Positions 48,701-58,732 of a DNA stretch of 64,000 bases are shown one piece after another. Every line of letters begins with the position of its first letter. The stretch's first letter is position 1. This stretch comes from Cristatella mucedo (lineage: Eukaryota; Bryozoa; Phylactolaemata; Cristatellidae): the NCBI GenBank assembly GCA_009760855.2, contig WPIO01000204.1, positions 186,001 through 250,000 of the forward strand, in the 5' to 3' direction. The notes beneath the pieces are model-generated. The model was not told the DNA's origin and did no database searches. It saw only the letters and a list, made by a program, of their open reading frames with translations. The translations under genes and the position numbers were made by a program.

Positions 48701-49929
48701 CTGCGGCTACGGCGGCCCTAAATGTCACAATCTAATTTCTTACACTATGCTCCTCGAGCTTTCTACAATTTGTTTGTACCAGCCCGAATCGACAAAGCAG
48801 CGAAGAACTGTTCAGCTCTATGCTAAGCAGCATCCGATGAATGGCGATATTGGAGACAAGGAACATGCACCTGCTTTAGCTACTGGAGCTAAGCGGAAAA
48901 GGAAGTCGAAGAGGTCTTTGAGATTTCAAGGTGATTACCACTAGCGTCTGTTAGATGGCCAATTTACAGAAATTGTGTCATCCACTAACAAAACGCTCTG
49001 TATTAAGAAAGATATTAAGCAACTATTTTCCAGAGATAAAAGAAAGAGCATAATCGCTGTACTGCCAAGGCCGCGGGGTTATATCACTGCGTAGATAACC
49101 GTCCCACTTAGTGCTTGTTGCTTAGCGACAGCACGGTGAACGTCGACCACGGCCAGTTGCTTTGCAGGTCGGGGCTGGCTACCGGTGTGCAGCTTACGAC
49201 TGGCCGGTAATCGGTGGCCTCCAGCTTCTGCCTGGAGGTTGCTGCGTGCCTTGGCTATCGTCCCAATAGTAAATAGCAAGTTACGACGGCGGCTAAACAC
49301 CTATTTACCTTCAGCGTAATATGCATTGAAACCTCAATTCAAGAATAAAGTAAATCTCGAGCTCTGCTGGTAATTATGTACCTAAATATAAGTATTACAC
49401 TTCTATGTAAGCATAATCATGTAGAATATTTACTTGTTAAGCACTATTCTAGCCAATCTTAATTCTGCAACAATATAGGAACCGTAGGGTTTCTGCTAAC
49501 TCCTCCTTCAAGGGCCAACTTTAGAAAATTTGACTTAGGTCTACCGTTGAGTCTTAATATAAGGAGCTCAGCAATTGGGCTACTAGTTGAAAGCCTTAGC
49601 CGAGGAGAAATGTTAGCAAATTAATGCTGGACAGAGGGCTGGCGGGCGGTTGAGGCGCGTATTATTGAGCGAGCAAGACAGTGGCTGTTCCTAGAGCAGC
49701 GACGCAAAATTGGTTTTCTCCTAGGAGCAAGATTACCACGTATCTAGATAATGACTGGATTATACAACCATGATCGTTTAAAGGCTGCTGAATATTAATG
49801 TTACGACAATTTTTTCAGCTTTAATGAGTCTGTTGAAACCTTTAAGGGTTTCCTTACTCTAGCATTTAATAATGTAGTTCTTAACGATGCTACTTTAGCT
49901 TCGCTCACTGGTTTCTCGTCTTTATTGAC
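48701..49929. other. Unrecognised stretch right of the array
   Basis: No repeat family is recognised. Two features stand out. At 48,747-48,944 a 65-codon plus-strand frame ends in a basic cluster (KRKRKSKRSLRF). At about 49,070-49,295 there is a locally GC-rich block with a 73-codon minus-strand frame. Neither shows a domain I know. The rest is AT-rich sequence with nothing visible. Confidence 0.45.
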
Positions 49930-50045
49930 TGTGGTCATGATGAGTGCATTTAATGGCTGAGGTTGAGCTCAGCCCCTGCGGCATACGTAAAGCAGGTAGA
50001 TAGAGATTCAGTTCTCTTCGAGCTATATACAAATGAATTACAAGT
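49930..50045 (+). mobile_element. SINE1 copy, plus strand, 5'-truncated
   Basis: From TGAGTGCATTTAATGGCTGA the sequence follows the second half of SINE1: GAGCTCAGCCCCTGCGGCAT (B-box side), then the tail hairpin with ATAGAGATTCAGTTCTCT and GAGCTATATACAAATGAATT. It matches the 59,780-59,880 copy, including its TATTAAATGACCGGGG insert, but lacks the A box. Confidence 0.75.
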
Positions 50046-51542
50046 CCTAGTCCGTAGTGCTTTGTTCTATTTCCGAAATATTTTTCTTTAAAATGTGGAC
50101 GAGTCGACACGATAGGTGTCATGAGGATAGGAAAGTAGTCCAAAGTATTCGACCTAGTCTAGACCGATTGGACAATGTGCATTAAGCGGATACACCTGCA
50201 TGCCCCTTAATACTGACCTTGTGATTACCCCTAAAGCCTGCATGCCTGCCTATCCGCTCAAGGTAGCCTATCCTTGCACCCATTTCAATGGCCCAAGTCT
50301 TCAGGTCTTTATAAAAATCGTATCACTGGCTCATACTTGACCTGCTCACTGTGGGCTTTGTGGGCCGTCGACGAGCATGTCGAAGTTGGTATATCATGTT
50401 TTTGTACGCTGGTGCTGTCTACAGCTTTATTCTGAGAATAAATATTCAGGTCAAAACTTTTGCTCTTCGACTGAGAATAGCAACCTAAAGGTCGTCGGCC
50501 TTCTCACTGAATGGTGCATTCATGTGATGATAAAAACAGCAATAATAACAAACTGTGTAGCGACTACTGAGAGCTGAGCGTTTTAAATTGTAGTATCTTG
50601 AAAATGAAGAATATCGATTCGCTAGTAAAAAAAAGGCACAGTACACATAAACGTATGCTTAATAAAGACAATTACAAAAGATGGCTCACAAACTGTTATG
50701 CGAAAATTTCACAATCATGCAGGGGTGAACTGAAAGCAGTATGTAATGAGCCGGACTCCGGTAAGTCGTAGTTTTATGGTGATTGAGATACAATATACAC
50801 CGGTCTCACTAATTGAAACGGCACATCCGATGCCAATAAAAATTCAAAGCTCTAATTAAGACTTAATGACAATAAAAATTTCAAAACGCAATCTAAGCAC
50901 ATTGCCTTAATTCAGCTGTAGATGACAAAACGATTGCCCAAGTAATTGCACCTCACACAAGACAGAAAAAGCCTAACCGGCTTTGGTTTCAGACTCACCC
51001 GCAGTGAACAAATGACGCCACTCAAAGCTGGTTTTTCGATCACAAACGACACTTTAGTTATCCTGACAGCCAGGGTAACAAAGGTGAAACAAGCAAATTA
51101 GCATACACTTGGATATTACCATTAAACCATAGAGACTCATTTATGGTATAGATTTAATATAGGCTTACATATCTATCTCGGCTTTCACCTTATGCCAATA
51201 GCTATCAACAGTAGCTCAACCTTGATCTCTCGCGGCCCTCCAGCACGTCGAGTTCTCTCAACTCCATTGCCGCAAGTATTAATGACGATCGCATGTAGAT
51301 GGCAGCAAACTAATAACTTTTACAATTTCCTAATTCGAATGACATCCTAGCAAACTTCCTAGTTATGGGGAAACCAAGTGTGACTCGGAAAAAGTCAACA
51401 CTCACAGTCAGCTTCGGTAACAAATTTCCTGTTCAATCTGCTATAAACCTAGGTATCACATTCAAAAGTGACCTTTTATTAGACGACCCCACCAGCTCTT
51501 CATTCAAGTGCGCCTACCTTCAGTTACATAACATTGATAATA

Positions 51543-51620
51543 CATATATATATATATATTATATATATGTATATATATATATATATATAACTCGTTTGTA
51601 TTTATATATGTATATATAAT
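51543..51620. repeat. (AT)n microsatellite
   Basis: AT/TA units with a few TG and TT interruptions, inside LINE A copy f. Copy 1 has only AATTAAATATTATTTGGG at the matching place (about 1,702), so the expansion is specific to this copy. Confidence 0.95.
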
Positions 51621-51849
51621 AATTGGGCTTGTTTAGATACGGAATACCATGCGTAAGTTGTTCTATGACTGTATGATGTATCGTTTCGACTACTGTATCT
51701 CCCGGCTTGCTGATCTACCGGTCAGTGCAATCACTCACTTACAGCTAGTGTAAAACAAAGTAGCTAGGCTTATCTGTCGTGAGCGTAGCAGTTACCACAT
51801 TCCACCACTTCCAGCTGACTTTACTGCTTCCTAGTCGAGTAACGCATTG

Positions 51850-51947
51850 TAATAATAATAATAATAATAATAATAATGCACTTGATAAAGTGCCCCCAGA
51901 GAACTCAATCTCTTTCTAGGCGCTTTACATTTGCTGCAAAGGGATAG
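51850..51947 (-). mobile_element. LINE A 3'-end fragment, young insertion
   Basis: (TAA)n followed by TGCACTTGATAAAGTGCC, CAATCTCTTTCTAGGCGCTT and TACATTTGCTGCAAAGGG: the last 80 or so bases of LINE A in minus orientation, including the terminal hairpin and its ATT tail. The empty site in copy 1 is at about 1,935. Flanks show ATTG and ATAG, a possible 4-base duplication with one change. Confidence 0.75.
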
Positions 51948-52849
51948 ACTCTATGGTTCTGTCACTAACTTGTAGGTCCTTACATCCTTTTATGCTCAAG
52001 CTCTATATGTAATCAACTCTCTACCAAGCAAATCAGTTTAACACTCACTTTTTTTAATCCAAACATTTACCTGTCGGTTGCACGAACCTCAAATCTTTCG
52101 GAGACCGTACTCTTAGTTCGTATGCTGATACAAACTGCAACTGACTTCCGACTTGAGTCACGAAATCCCATGACTTGACCAAATTTAATCAGAAACTATA
52201 TACAAACCTATTTATAACAGCAGTTAGTGGATCAACTGACTTGTCTTTTATGTGCTTTTGCGTGCTGACAGTGGGCATGTTATCGCTGACCGTATTTTAA
52301 TGCTGACTGTGCTCATGTCACTCCTAACGAAGTTATTCGTGTTGCCTCTGAGCTACCGTAAACCAGCATGGCGGTGCTTCCATTGCAGGAAGTTTAAAGT
52401 ACCTAGAAATAAGATTTAGTTACCTGTGGCTGCTCAGTAAAATGTAATAATGTTTAAATTCTTATTGCATCTCCCCGAAAATGCTGCAAACTTGGCCGCC
52501 AACGAAGCGATTTCTTACGTACAGGAATACTGAGTGAGAGTATCGCTATACAACATCCCACATGCTGGTTTTAAATATAGCTAGAAGCAGCTTAGACACG
52601 GGCAGCTTTATCAGCCTTGCGAAACGCAAGTGTCGGCTCCATAGGAGTCTGGAAGACGAACTCAGATACCAGGTACTCCCGGATGAGATGGTGGTCTCTC
52701 ATTGATTATGTCATTAACCGCGATTCATTGCTAAGCCGACAGCCGCGCGACTTCGGACCTACATTACAAGGCTAATAAATTGCACGGAGCAGTCGGACTT
52801 AGTCTTGTCATGCAGGCGGTAGACTCAAGTAGAAACCTACAGCAATAAT

Positions 52850-53470
52850 AATTGGAACAGCAATACAACACTTGATAAAGCTCACTCATAGAAATCAAGC
52901 TCGTTCTACGCAATTGATCAATAAACAACACGAATTACACGGTTAGGCGTGACATGGATTGGTTCAGTATGCAAGCATGGTTGGTGGCAGCATGCACAGT
53001 ATCAGCTCAAATAAGCAGTTTAAGGACGAATGATAGAGACACACTAAATGCATACATGGGTGAGTTTTTAGTTTATCATTAAACGTGGTCAAGTCAGGTG
53101 ATTCCTGACGTGAGTTGGGTGTGAGATCCAGGGTTTAAAAAATATATAATTAATTTATATAGCGCCCCAAGAGAACTAACTCTATTCAGGCGCTTCACAT
53201 GTGCCCCAAGGCTCGAGCCAACGACCTCAATCTGACATTGGTCTGGGCGAGCAACTTAACCGCTTGACCAAACCAGCTTTTAAGCATACAAACTAAAGGT
53301 AAGGTCTTCAAAAGATTTGAGATTTGTACAAGGTGTAATTCAGCGACTTGGTTGCGAAAAGCGGGTGGTGTGACGTATTGCCTGGTAGGACGTGGGTAAA
53401 TCTGAAAGACAGGTAGAGCCAAAGCGTGAAATAAGCTAGACTTACTATAGAAAACGATACGACCTTAACA
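52850..53470 (-). mobile_element. LINE A copy h (duplicate of copy b), interrupted by SINE1
   Basis: Minus-strand LINE A 3' UTR and ORF2 end in two pieces, 52,850-53,146 and 53,280-53,470, matching 2,836-3,352. SINE1 lies between the pieces; copy b is continuous at that point. Confidence 0.75.
53147..53279 (-). mobile_element. SINE1 copy, minus strand, young insertion
   Basis: Reading the minus strand: CTGGTTTGGTCAAGCGGTTA head, GGCTCGAGCC B-box region, then GAAGCGCCTGAATAGAG and TTCTCTTGGGGCGCTATATA, the hairpin shared with LINE A, and an AATTAATTAT end. Flanks GGTTTAAAAA and GCTTTTAAGC share TTTA(A), a plausible target-site duplication. It is absent from copy 1 (about 3,187). Confidence 0.87.
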
Positions 53471-54167
53471 AGCCAGTTTCGTTTAAGTTTAGTATCAGTT
53501 CTGTGTCTGGATTTGCTTTCCAATGATCCAGTTTATGCATTAACAGGCTGCGCAGATCTCCTTTTCCTGTACAGACAAGTAATTTAGGGGGTAGGTAACG
53601 GTTTTTTGGTTACCAAGGTAGCAGTACCGCTCTCTAGCAATAAGCTTTAAATCAATTGTCATGGTGGACTGCAGCATTTCTCCAAACCACCCAAGTGATT
53701 CCCGTCAAAGCCGACATACCTGGTATGGTAATTTATTTTTCTTATTGCTGTACTTTTTATTAATTAGCTACGATTCTTCCTTACCAGCAAGTACAAGCAT
53801 CAGAAAATGAATATACGAACCCCCTATGCTACGTCTTCAGGGTAGAGTAGCTGTACATAAAATTTCCCACTTGTTGACGTCGTTCCGTTAGAAGCAACTT
53901 CTGAAATCCCGTGCTAACGTGGATAAGCTGTAAGTTAGAACCTGTAAGACGCTTAGATATGTTTCGAATACTACTTCAATGGTTGCAATTTAGTTAGCGA
54001 CCTCAGTGCTACAGTATCCACAGCATTATTTCATGTCCTTACTTCCGCGGCTATACATTGTACAAGATTTAAAGCTTGCTGTCATTCACAACCAAACGCA
54101 AGTGCACACATATACATACACATACACATGCGTTTACACTAGGACACGAGCGTGCACACTATCAGGT

Positions 54168-54358
54168 ACATATTTTGCATGCCGACCCTGTGCATGTCAC
54201 CCCTAACCATGTTATTCACTTCATTTGTTTTTCAAGCATGATTTTACTTACCATTCAATTGCATTTCACTTTGCAACAAATGTAAAGCGCGCCTAGAAAG
54301 AGATTAAGTTCTCTGAGGGCGCTTTATCAAGTGCATTATTATTATTATTATTATTACA
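54168..54358 (+). mobile_element. LINE A 3' end, young insertion
   Basis: This is the last 190 bases of LINE A: TTGCATGCCGACCCTGTGCA, AACCATGTTATTC, the terminal hairpin (54,284-54,325) and (ATT)n. Copy 1 is uninterrupted at about 4,232 (GGTACATACAAGCATG). It is very similar to the end of copy c at 5,950-6,115, so it is recent. It starts inside the 3' UTR, a severe 5' truncation. Confidence 0.88.
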
Positions 54359-55450
54359 AATGTGCACGGCCGTGGTTGCGATCACACATCCGGAAATAAT
54401 GCATGCATGCGGTGCACCCTCAAGCGTGTCATACACCTGTGCAAGAGCCCTCTAGTCAACTTGTGGTCAGGCTAGGTAGTCCGAACGAGCAAGAAATCCC
54501 ATGGTTCCAAAACCATCAATTTATTAGCAGCAACCACCAGACCAAGCCCAGTCTTCATACTCTAGACGGCAGTCGGCATAGTGAGATATAGACTACTCCA
54601 TCGTCACTAGCTCTTTCCGCCCACTCATTCGGCAGCCCTAAATTGCATCCATGCATTGCTTTGTTTTTGGACTGTCAAGCAGTTGTTCGTTCCCAACGCT
54701 CTTCAGCTGGCGGTAGTTTGTGGTAGACGGATCCCCCACCCGAAAATGCGGGATTGCAGTGATTTGTGTCGAACTCATCTGTCATCTGCCAAAAGCTATT
54801 GCCCCCCCTCAGCCGCTCGAAAGCCTGTGGCTGCTTTGAGAAGCTGATCACATGCAGGGCCTCAGCCAAAGTCTCACTGGGTCCTAGGAATCGTTCCCTG
54901 TAGCAACTGTCCTCCTAATCGGACAACAAATCAGTGGCCTTTTCGCTCAAGTTGGGTCCGGCATCTGTCACCCTGAGGTTGCAGTCTATGTCGCATCTGT
55001 GCACTAATGACCAATTACCATCAATGACCAAGCACATTAATAGGCTTTTTTTGATGACTTTGAGTAAAGTGGGTAAGCCTTACCTCTCAGCTCTAACTGG
55101 CACACTGCCTGCCGAACCAAATCTTGTACAGGCTCTGGACGAGCCCACTATGGGGTCCACCTCTTCTCCATCCGTCCCTAATTAGTCCAGTAGCTGTACT
55201 TGCTCAGTTCCGAGATAGTCCTGATTCGCATCGGCACATGCCTATGGGGTCACCTCTTGGGTCTTGAGTGGTGGTTCCAAGCAAAGCCCGACCTATAGCT
55301 CAGTGTTGTCTCCTGCCCGCGAGTCTTAGGCTCCCTCTGGTGTTTCCATCAGCATTACAGTCCGTCCTAACGTGTCACCATCAGCTCCCGGTCTTTATGC
55401 TCTGCCTCCCACCGCTGCTCTTGCTCCTTGCTTTCTGGTACCAGTCCCTG

Positions 55451-55779
55451 CAACCTATCATCTCATTGCTGTATCTCTCTCACCTCTCCTCACACTTTCT
55501 GCTCCTTGATTTTTTCCATTCTTCCTCACATTGCTCTCCAGCTTGGAGCTTCAAGAGAGAATTACGCCGTACGGGCTTCATTAATCCTCCTTTTCAAATT
55601 GTCCATGCTTGTTATTCTCTGGTAATTTAAGCCAATGTGCGGTGGCATGCACCACCCTTGCAAAGCTTGTACTTTCCTTCCTTGCAAATCCCGGTGAAGA
55701 GACCACCCTACATCCCACCGATAAACCACCTAACGTGATAGCTCCAGAGACGACCTGTCACCGGTCTGCGTAGCACAAT
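55451..55779. other. Unrecognised pyrimidine-rich stretch
   Basis: CT-rich sequence following the end of duplicate 2. A 120-codon plus-strand frame spanning 55,268-55,630 straddles the duplicate boundary and is Leu/Ser/Pro-rich because of base composition. It has no domain and I do not regard it as a gene. Confidence 0.5.
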
Positions 55780-56095
55780 CGAATAACAAGTCACCTGACT
55801 TCACTTTATTAGCAGAAATCATGTCAGCCAATGCCAGTCTACACACTCTATATAGCTGCTGGGGTAAAGCCAGCTAGCTTTCTTTCTTTTCACCTACCAC
55901 TTCCTTTCACTCTCTCACACTTCTTCCTCTCTTCACACAGCCTTTAAATTACGTGTAAGTATTATTTTTGCACTGTCGACCCAGTTTTCGTTCCGAACAT
56001 CAACGACTGCAAACGGCAGTTCGTGGTAGATATATATCCCCACATATCGTTCTCATGCATGGATGTATGCCAGACTGCAGAGTCGTCTAACAAAC
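55780..56095 (+). repeat. Third, diverged partial copy of part of the 5 kb duplication
   Basis: ACTTTATTAGCAGAAATCAT, CAGTCTACACACTCTATATA and CTGCAAACGGCAGTTCGTGG align in order with 4,397-4,610 (TTTATTAGCAGCAATCACCA, CAGTCTTCATACTCTAGACG, CTAGCAGCAGTCTGTGG) and with 54,520-54,725. Similarity is lower than between copies 1 and 2. The segment may therefore be a dispersed repeat of its own that the larger duplication carries. Confidence 0.65.
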
Positions 56096-56099
56096 GCTA

Positions 56100-57333
56100 T
56101 TTAATTTAATAATATTAATAGTGTTAGGACATTTTTCTTGCGGTTTTTCAGTCACTAAATCTTTTTCTTGGCTCTGTACATGTACTCTCAAGAAAGCATT
56201 GTCGACGATTAGTGTTAGCATACTCATTTTAAAACAAGAGTACCATGGTTATAGGGAACTCACACAGCAGCACACACGGTCCAAACATGCATAAGCAGGC
56301 GAAGTACGAATTTAATGCACTCAATATCAAATCAATTTAATGCACTTTTACCAATAGAAACGCTTGTAGGTGCTTTACAAATGTGCTCAAGTCAGAGGAT
56401 GTCGCGACGCAAGTCGAAAGTGAGTTCTAAGCTCTGAGATGTTATCAACTAAAGGCAGGATCTCTAAGGGATTTAAGCATCGTAGAAAGTGTAAGCAAAC
56501 GATTAGATTCCGAATAAAAAATAAATGGTACGATGGGTTGCAGATCTTAGAGGTAGGCTGTAGCCGATAAGCGAAGGAATCCAAAAGTTAGTGACAAAAG
56601 CTTGAAGCCGATGCGTTGCATGATTAGGACCAATGCACGTCAGAGAGAAGCAGTGTGATGCAGCTGCTGCAGTGATAGCGATAGAAAAAAACTATCTGCA
56701 GATTGTTGCATAATCTGTAAGTGCCTGATTACACAGGCCGGCACACCAGCAACCAGTAAAAGTTTGAGACGGTATGTAAACAAAAAGCATTTACCAATTT
56801 AGATGTCTTATCCCTCTTTAAACCAGCCAGAGTATTAGCAACGTTACGTAGCTGAAAGTAGTAGGACTGAACTGGAGAGCTGATGTGATGGGCCAAAAGA
56901 CGTCTCTTTTTAACAATGCACCTGCATTTCGTGGTGATTCAACTAAAGACATACTGGCAGAGGCAAGCGTGAGCATTAAGCTTTCCATTGTCTCAGTTAA
57001 ATTTCGTTCATCCATAGCTAATGACTCAGCTTGGTCATCATTCAATTTATGAAAATTTACTTTCATTCATGTGGGAATGTCATCAATAAATATAGCAAAA
57101 GAAATTCGTCGAGCTACATGGATGAGTGGGATCAAAGCAAAGGTACAACTAAGTGTCATCTGCATATGCAACTTAAAGCCTAGTTTGTGCCTGGCAATTA
57201 AATCAGCAAGAGGAAGAGTATAAACACTGAAAAGAAGGGGCCAAGCACAGAGCACTAAGATACTCCGCATTTCCTGCATTTCTCAAATGTTCCTTGTGCA
57301 GTCACATCAATGCTCTGGGATTTCCCACTGTGA
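56100..57333 (-). mobile_element. LINE A copy j, 3' part, host of LINE B copy 2
   Basis: Minus-strand LINE A from the 3' end (AATAATATTAATAGTGTTAG near 56,110) through the UTR and ORF2 C-terminus. It then reads ESPRNAGALLKRD and FHKLNDDQAESLAMDERN (56,818-57,066), then YTLPLADLIARHKLGFKLHM (57,067-57,279), to a phrase equivalent to LQSIGVNG just left of LINE B. It is heavily decayed, with many stops. It continues at 58,494 on the other side of LINE B. Confidence 0.85.
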
Positions 57334-57334
57334 C

Positions 57335-57426
57335 GTATGTATGTATGTATGTATGTATGTATGTATGTATGTATGTATGTATGTATGTATGTATGTATGT
57401 ATGTATGTATGTATGTATGTATGTAT
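57335..57426. repeat. (ATGT)n microsatellite formed from the LINE B tail
   Basis: About 23 perfect ATGT units (ACAT on the element strand) directly continue the LINE B terminal GGAGATACAT. Copy 1 has only ACATTA at the same point, so the tetranucleotide grew from the element's tail. Confidence 0.95.
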
Positions 57427-57468
57427 CTCCGTCAGTAACTCCACAAAGTCATAAAGACAATGTGGGTG

Positions 57469-58493
57469 TTACGCAGGAGAGTTTTGTATAGCCCACTCAC
57501 AGCCTAAGTGGCTTTCGGTACGCATTCGGTACCCAACAGACTTCGTCTCACGCAACAAAGAGAAAGTGGGAAGCATAGCAGAGTCAGGAGAGCAGTTGAG
57601 GTAGTGAGTAGCATAGAAGTAGCAGTTCAGGAGCGCTGAAAAAGATGTGCCATAGTCGGCAGTTGGAGAGTAGATGTTGTTGCGTAAGAATTGTGGAAGC
57701 GAGTTCCACAGTCTAGGACCTGCAGAGCTAAAGCTTCTGTCGCCAACTGTTTTTAAGCGGAGGAATGGGAAAGCTAATTTATTGTCCACACAGGACCTGA
57801 GGGTGCGAACAGGTTGAAACTGATGCAGCAGTTCAGATAGGTAAGAAGGAGCCAAGCCGTGGCGGGCCTTGTGGGTCAGCATAAGAACTTTGCTCTGTAT
57901 CCTTTGCTCAACCGGCAACCATCCTAGCTCTTCCAGCAAAGGTGACACATGCTCAAACCGCTGGGACTTGAAGACCAGCCTTTCAGCCATATTCATAGTC
58001 CGCTGTAGTGGCATAATAGCTTTCTTTGGTAGCCCAGCCAAAAGGGAATTACAATAATCAAGCCGAGACAGAACTAAAGAACTAGTTACATTTTTTACAA
58101 GCCACTGTGGGAGACAGCTTCTATTCTTGAATAGGGATCGGATGTGATGGCTAGCTGTAGAGGCAGTCTTCTGGATGAAGCTTTTGAAATTGAGGCAGCT
58201 GTCGAACACGACACCTAGATTCCGAGCACGTGGTGAAGGTCGCACAATAGCATCACCTATTAGAACAGCAAAGCCTTTTAATCCAGCCACACGCTTAGGG
58301 TGTCCTATGAGAAGCAGTTCGGTTTTATCGTCATTTAATTTCAGGAAGTTTTCCGACATCCAGGATCGAATATCGGCAAGGCAAGCATTCAGTTTCTCAG
58401 TTGCTGCAGCAGATTCCGACGGTTTAAATGACAAATACAACTGAGTATCGTCAGCATAGAAGTGATATCCTATTCCACGGGCCTTAATCACTG
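57469..58493 (-). pseudogene. LINE B ORF2 C-terminal part, one open frame
   Basis: About 340 codons without a break. YHFYADDTQLYLSF (the last RT catalytic motif, intact) is followed by LNDDKTELLLIGHPKRVAGL, RNLGVVFDSCLNFKSF, RLDYCNSLLAGLPKKAIM, LEELGWLPVEQRIQSKVL and DRSFSSAGPRLWNSLP, ending AIQNSPA. This is everything downstream of the RT palm of a CR1/L2-like ORF2. Lacking the endonuclease and most of the RT, it cannot act. The frame starts upstream in LINE A sequence, so it has no real start codon. Confidence 0.9.
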
Positions 58494-58732
58494 TGCGTGA
58501 TACTACCTGAATCACTGCTGTGCAGCGGCAGTGAAGCCCATGCAAGATGCGAGGCGCTTACGACAGACTTGGTGATTAATAATAACAAAAGTTCCTGGAA
58601 GATTGAGTAAAACAAGCAGAGATACTCTTTCTCAGTCTGCATTCCTATGTAGGTAGTTATACAACAGAAGCATGGCGGACTCTGCAGGAGGATTAACTCT
58701 AAATTCAGACAAGTTGTAAGTTATGATGCCTC
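58494..58732 (-). mobile_element. LINE A copy j, 5' piece
   Basis: Continuation of copy j beyond LINE B. CAAGATGCGAGGCGCTTACG, AACAAGCAGAGATACTCTTT and TGCATTCCTATGTAGGTAG align with 22,700-22,860 of copy e, the stretch encoding LDLSAAFDTIDH and STESALLRV, but frames are destroyed. It ends at LINE B copy 3. Confidence 0.8.

Larger units (their letters stand above)
51190..52445 (+). mobile_element. LINE A copy f (duplicate of copy a)
   Basis: Plus-strand LINE A remnant matching copy a: MGKPSVTRKKSTLTVSFGN at 51,365 and INLGITFKSDLLLDDP, then a decayed C-terminus and 3' UTR to the TTGCAGGAAGTTTAAAGTACC hairpin remnant and AATGTAATAATG end. It is interrupted by (AT)n and by a LINE A tail fragment. 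It arrived as part of the 5 kb duplicate, not by its own insertion. Confidence 0.75.
50200..55450 (+). repeat. Segmental duplication, copy 2
   Basis: This is the partner of 1-5,490, in the same orientation about 50 kb away. It differs from copy 1 by loss of the segment equivalent to about 900-1,345, by an (AT)n expansion at 51,543-51,620, and by three insertions absent from copy 1: a LINE A tail at 51,850, SINE1 at 53,147 and a LINE A tail at 54,168. It lacks the SINE1 (3,453) and SINE2 (5,066) found in copy 1. Unshared flanks begin before about 50,200 and after about 55,450. No reading frame is conserved between the copies over any long stretch. Confidence 0.85.
57334..58493 (-). mobile_element. 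LINE B copy 2, 5'-truncated, inserted inside LINE A copy j
   Basis: The element ends on the left with its ACAT tail (expanded to 57,335-57,426) and begins on the right just upstream of VIKARGIGYHFYADDTQLY. The flanking LINE A is continuous when this piece is removed: CTGGGATTTCCCACTGTGA on the left and GTGATACTACCTGAATCACT on the right align with CTGGAGTCTCCCATTGAGAT and ATGACCTGAACCACT of copy e. GTGA (perhaps CACTGTG) is repeated at both ends as the target-site duplication. It carries an uninterrupted frame to the natural stop, so it is the youngest-looking LINE B copy. Confidence 0.92.

Noticed and set aside
1-55450. The 5 kb direct repeats as long terminal repeats of a giant element
   Set aside because: No gag, protease, integrase or LTR-type RT lies between them, there are no TG...CA ends, and they contain old LINE and SINE insertions.
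55268-55630. 120-codon Leu/Ser/Pro-rich frame, partly hydrophobic
   Set aside because: It crosses the end of the segmental duplication, copy 1 has no equivalent frame, and composition explains the openness.
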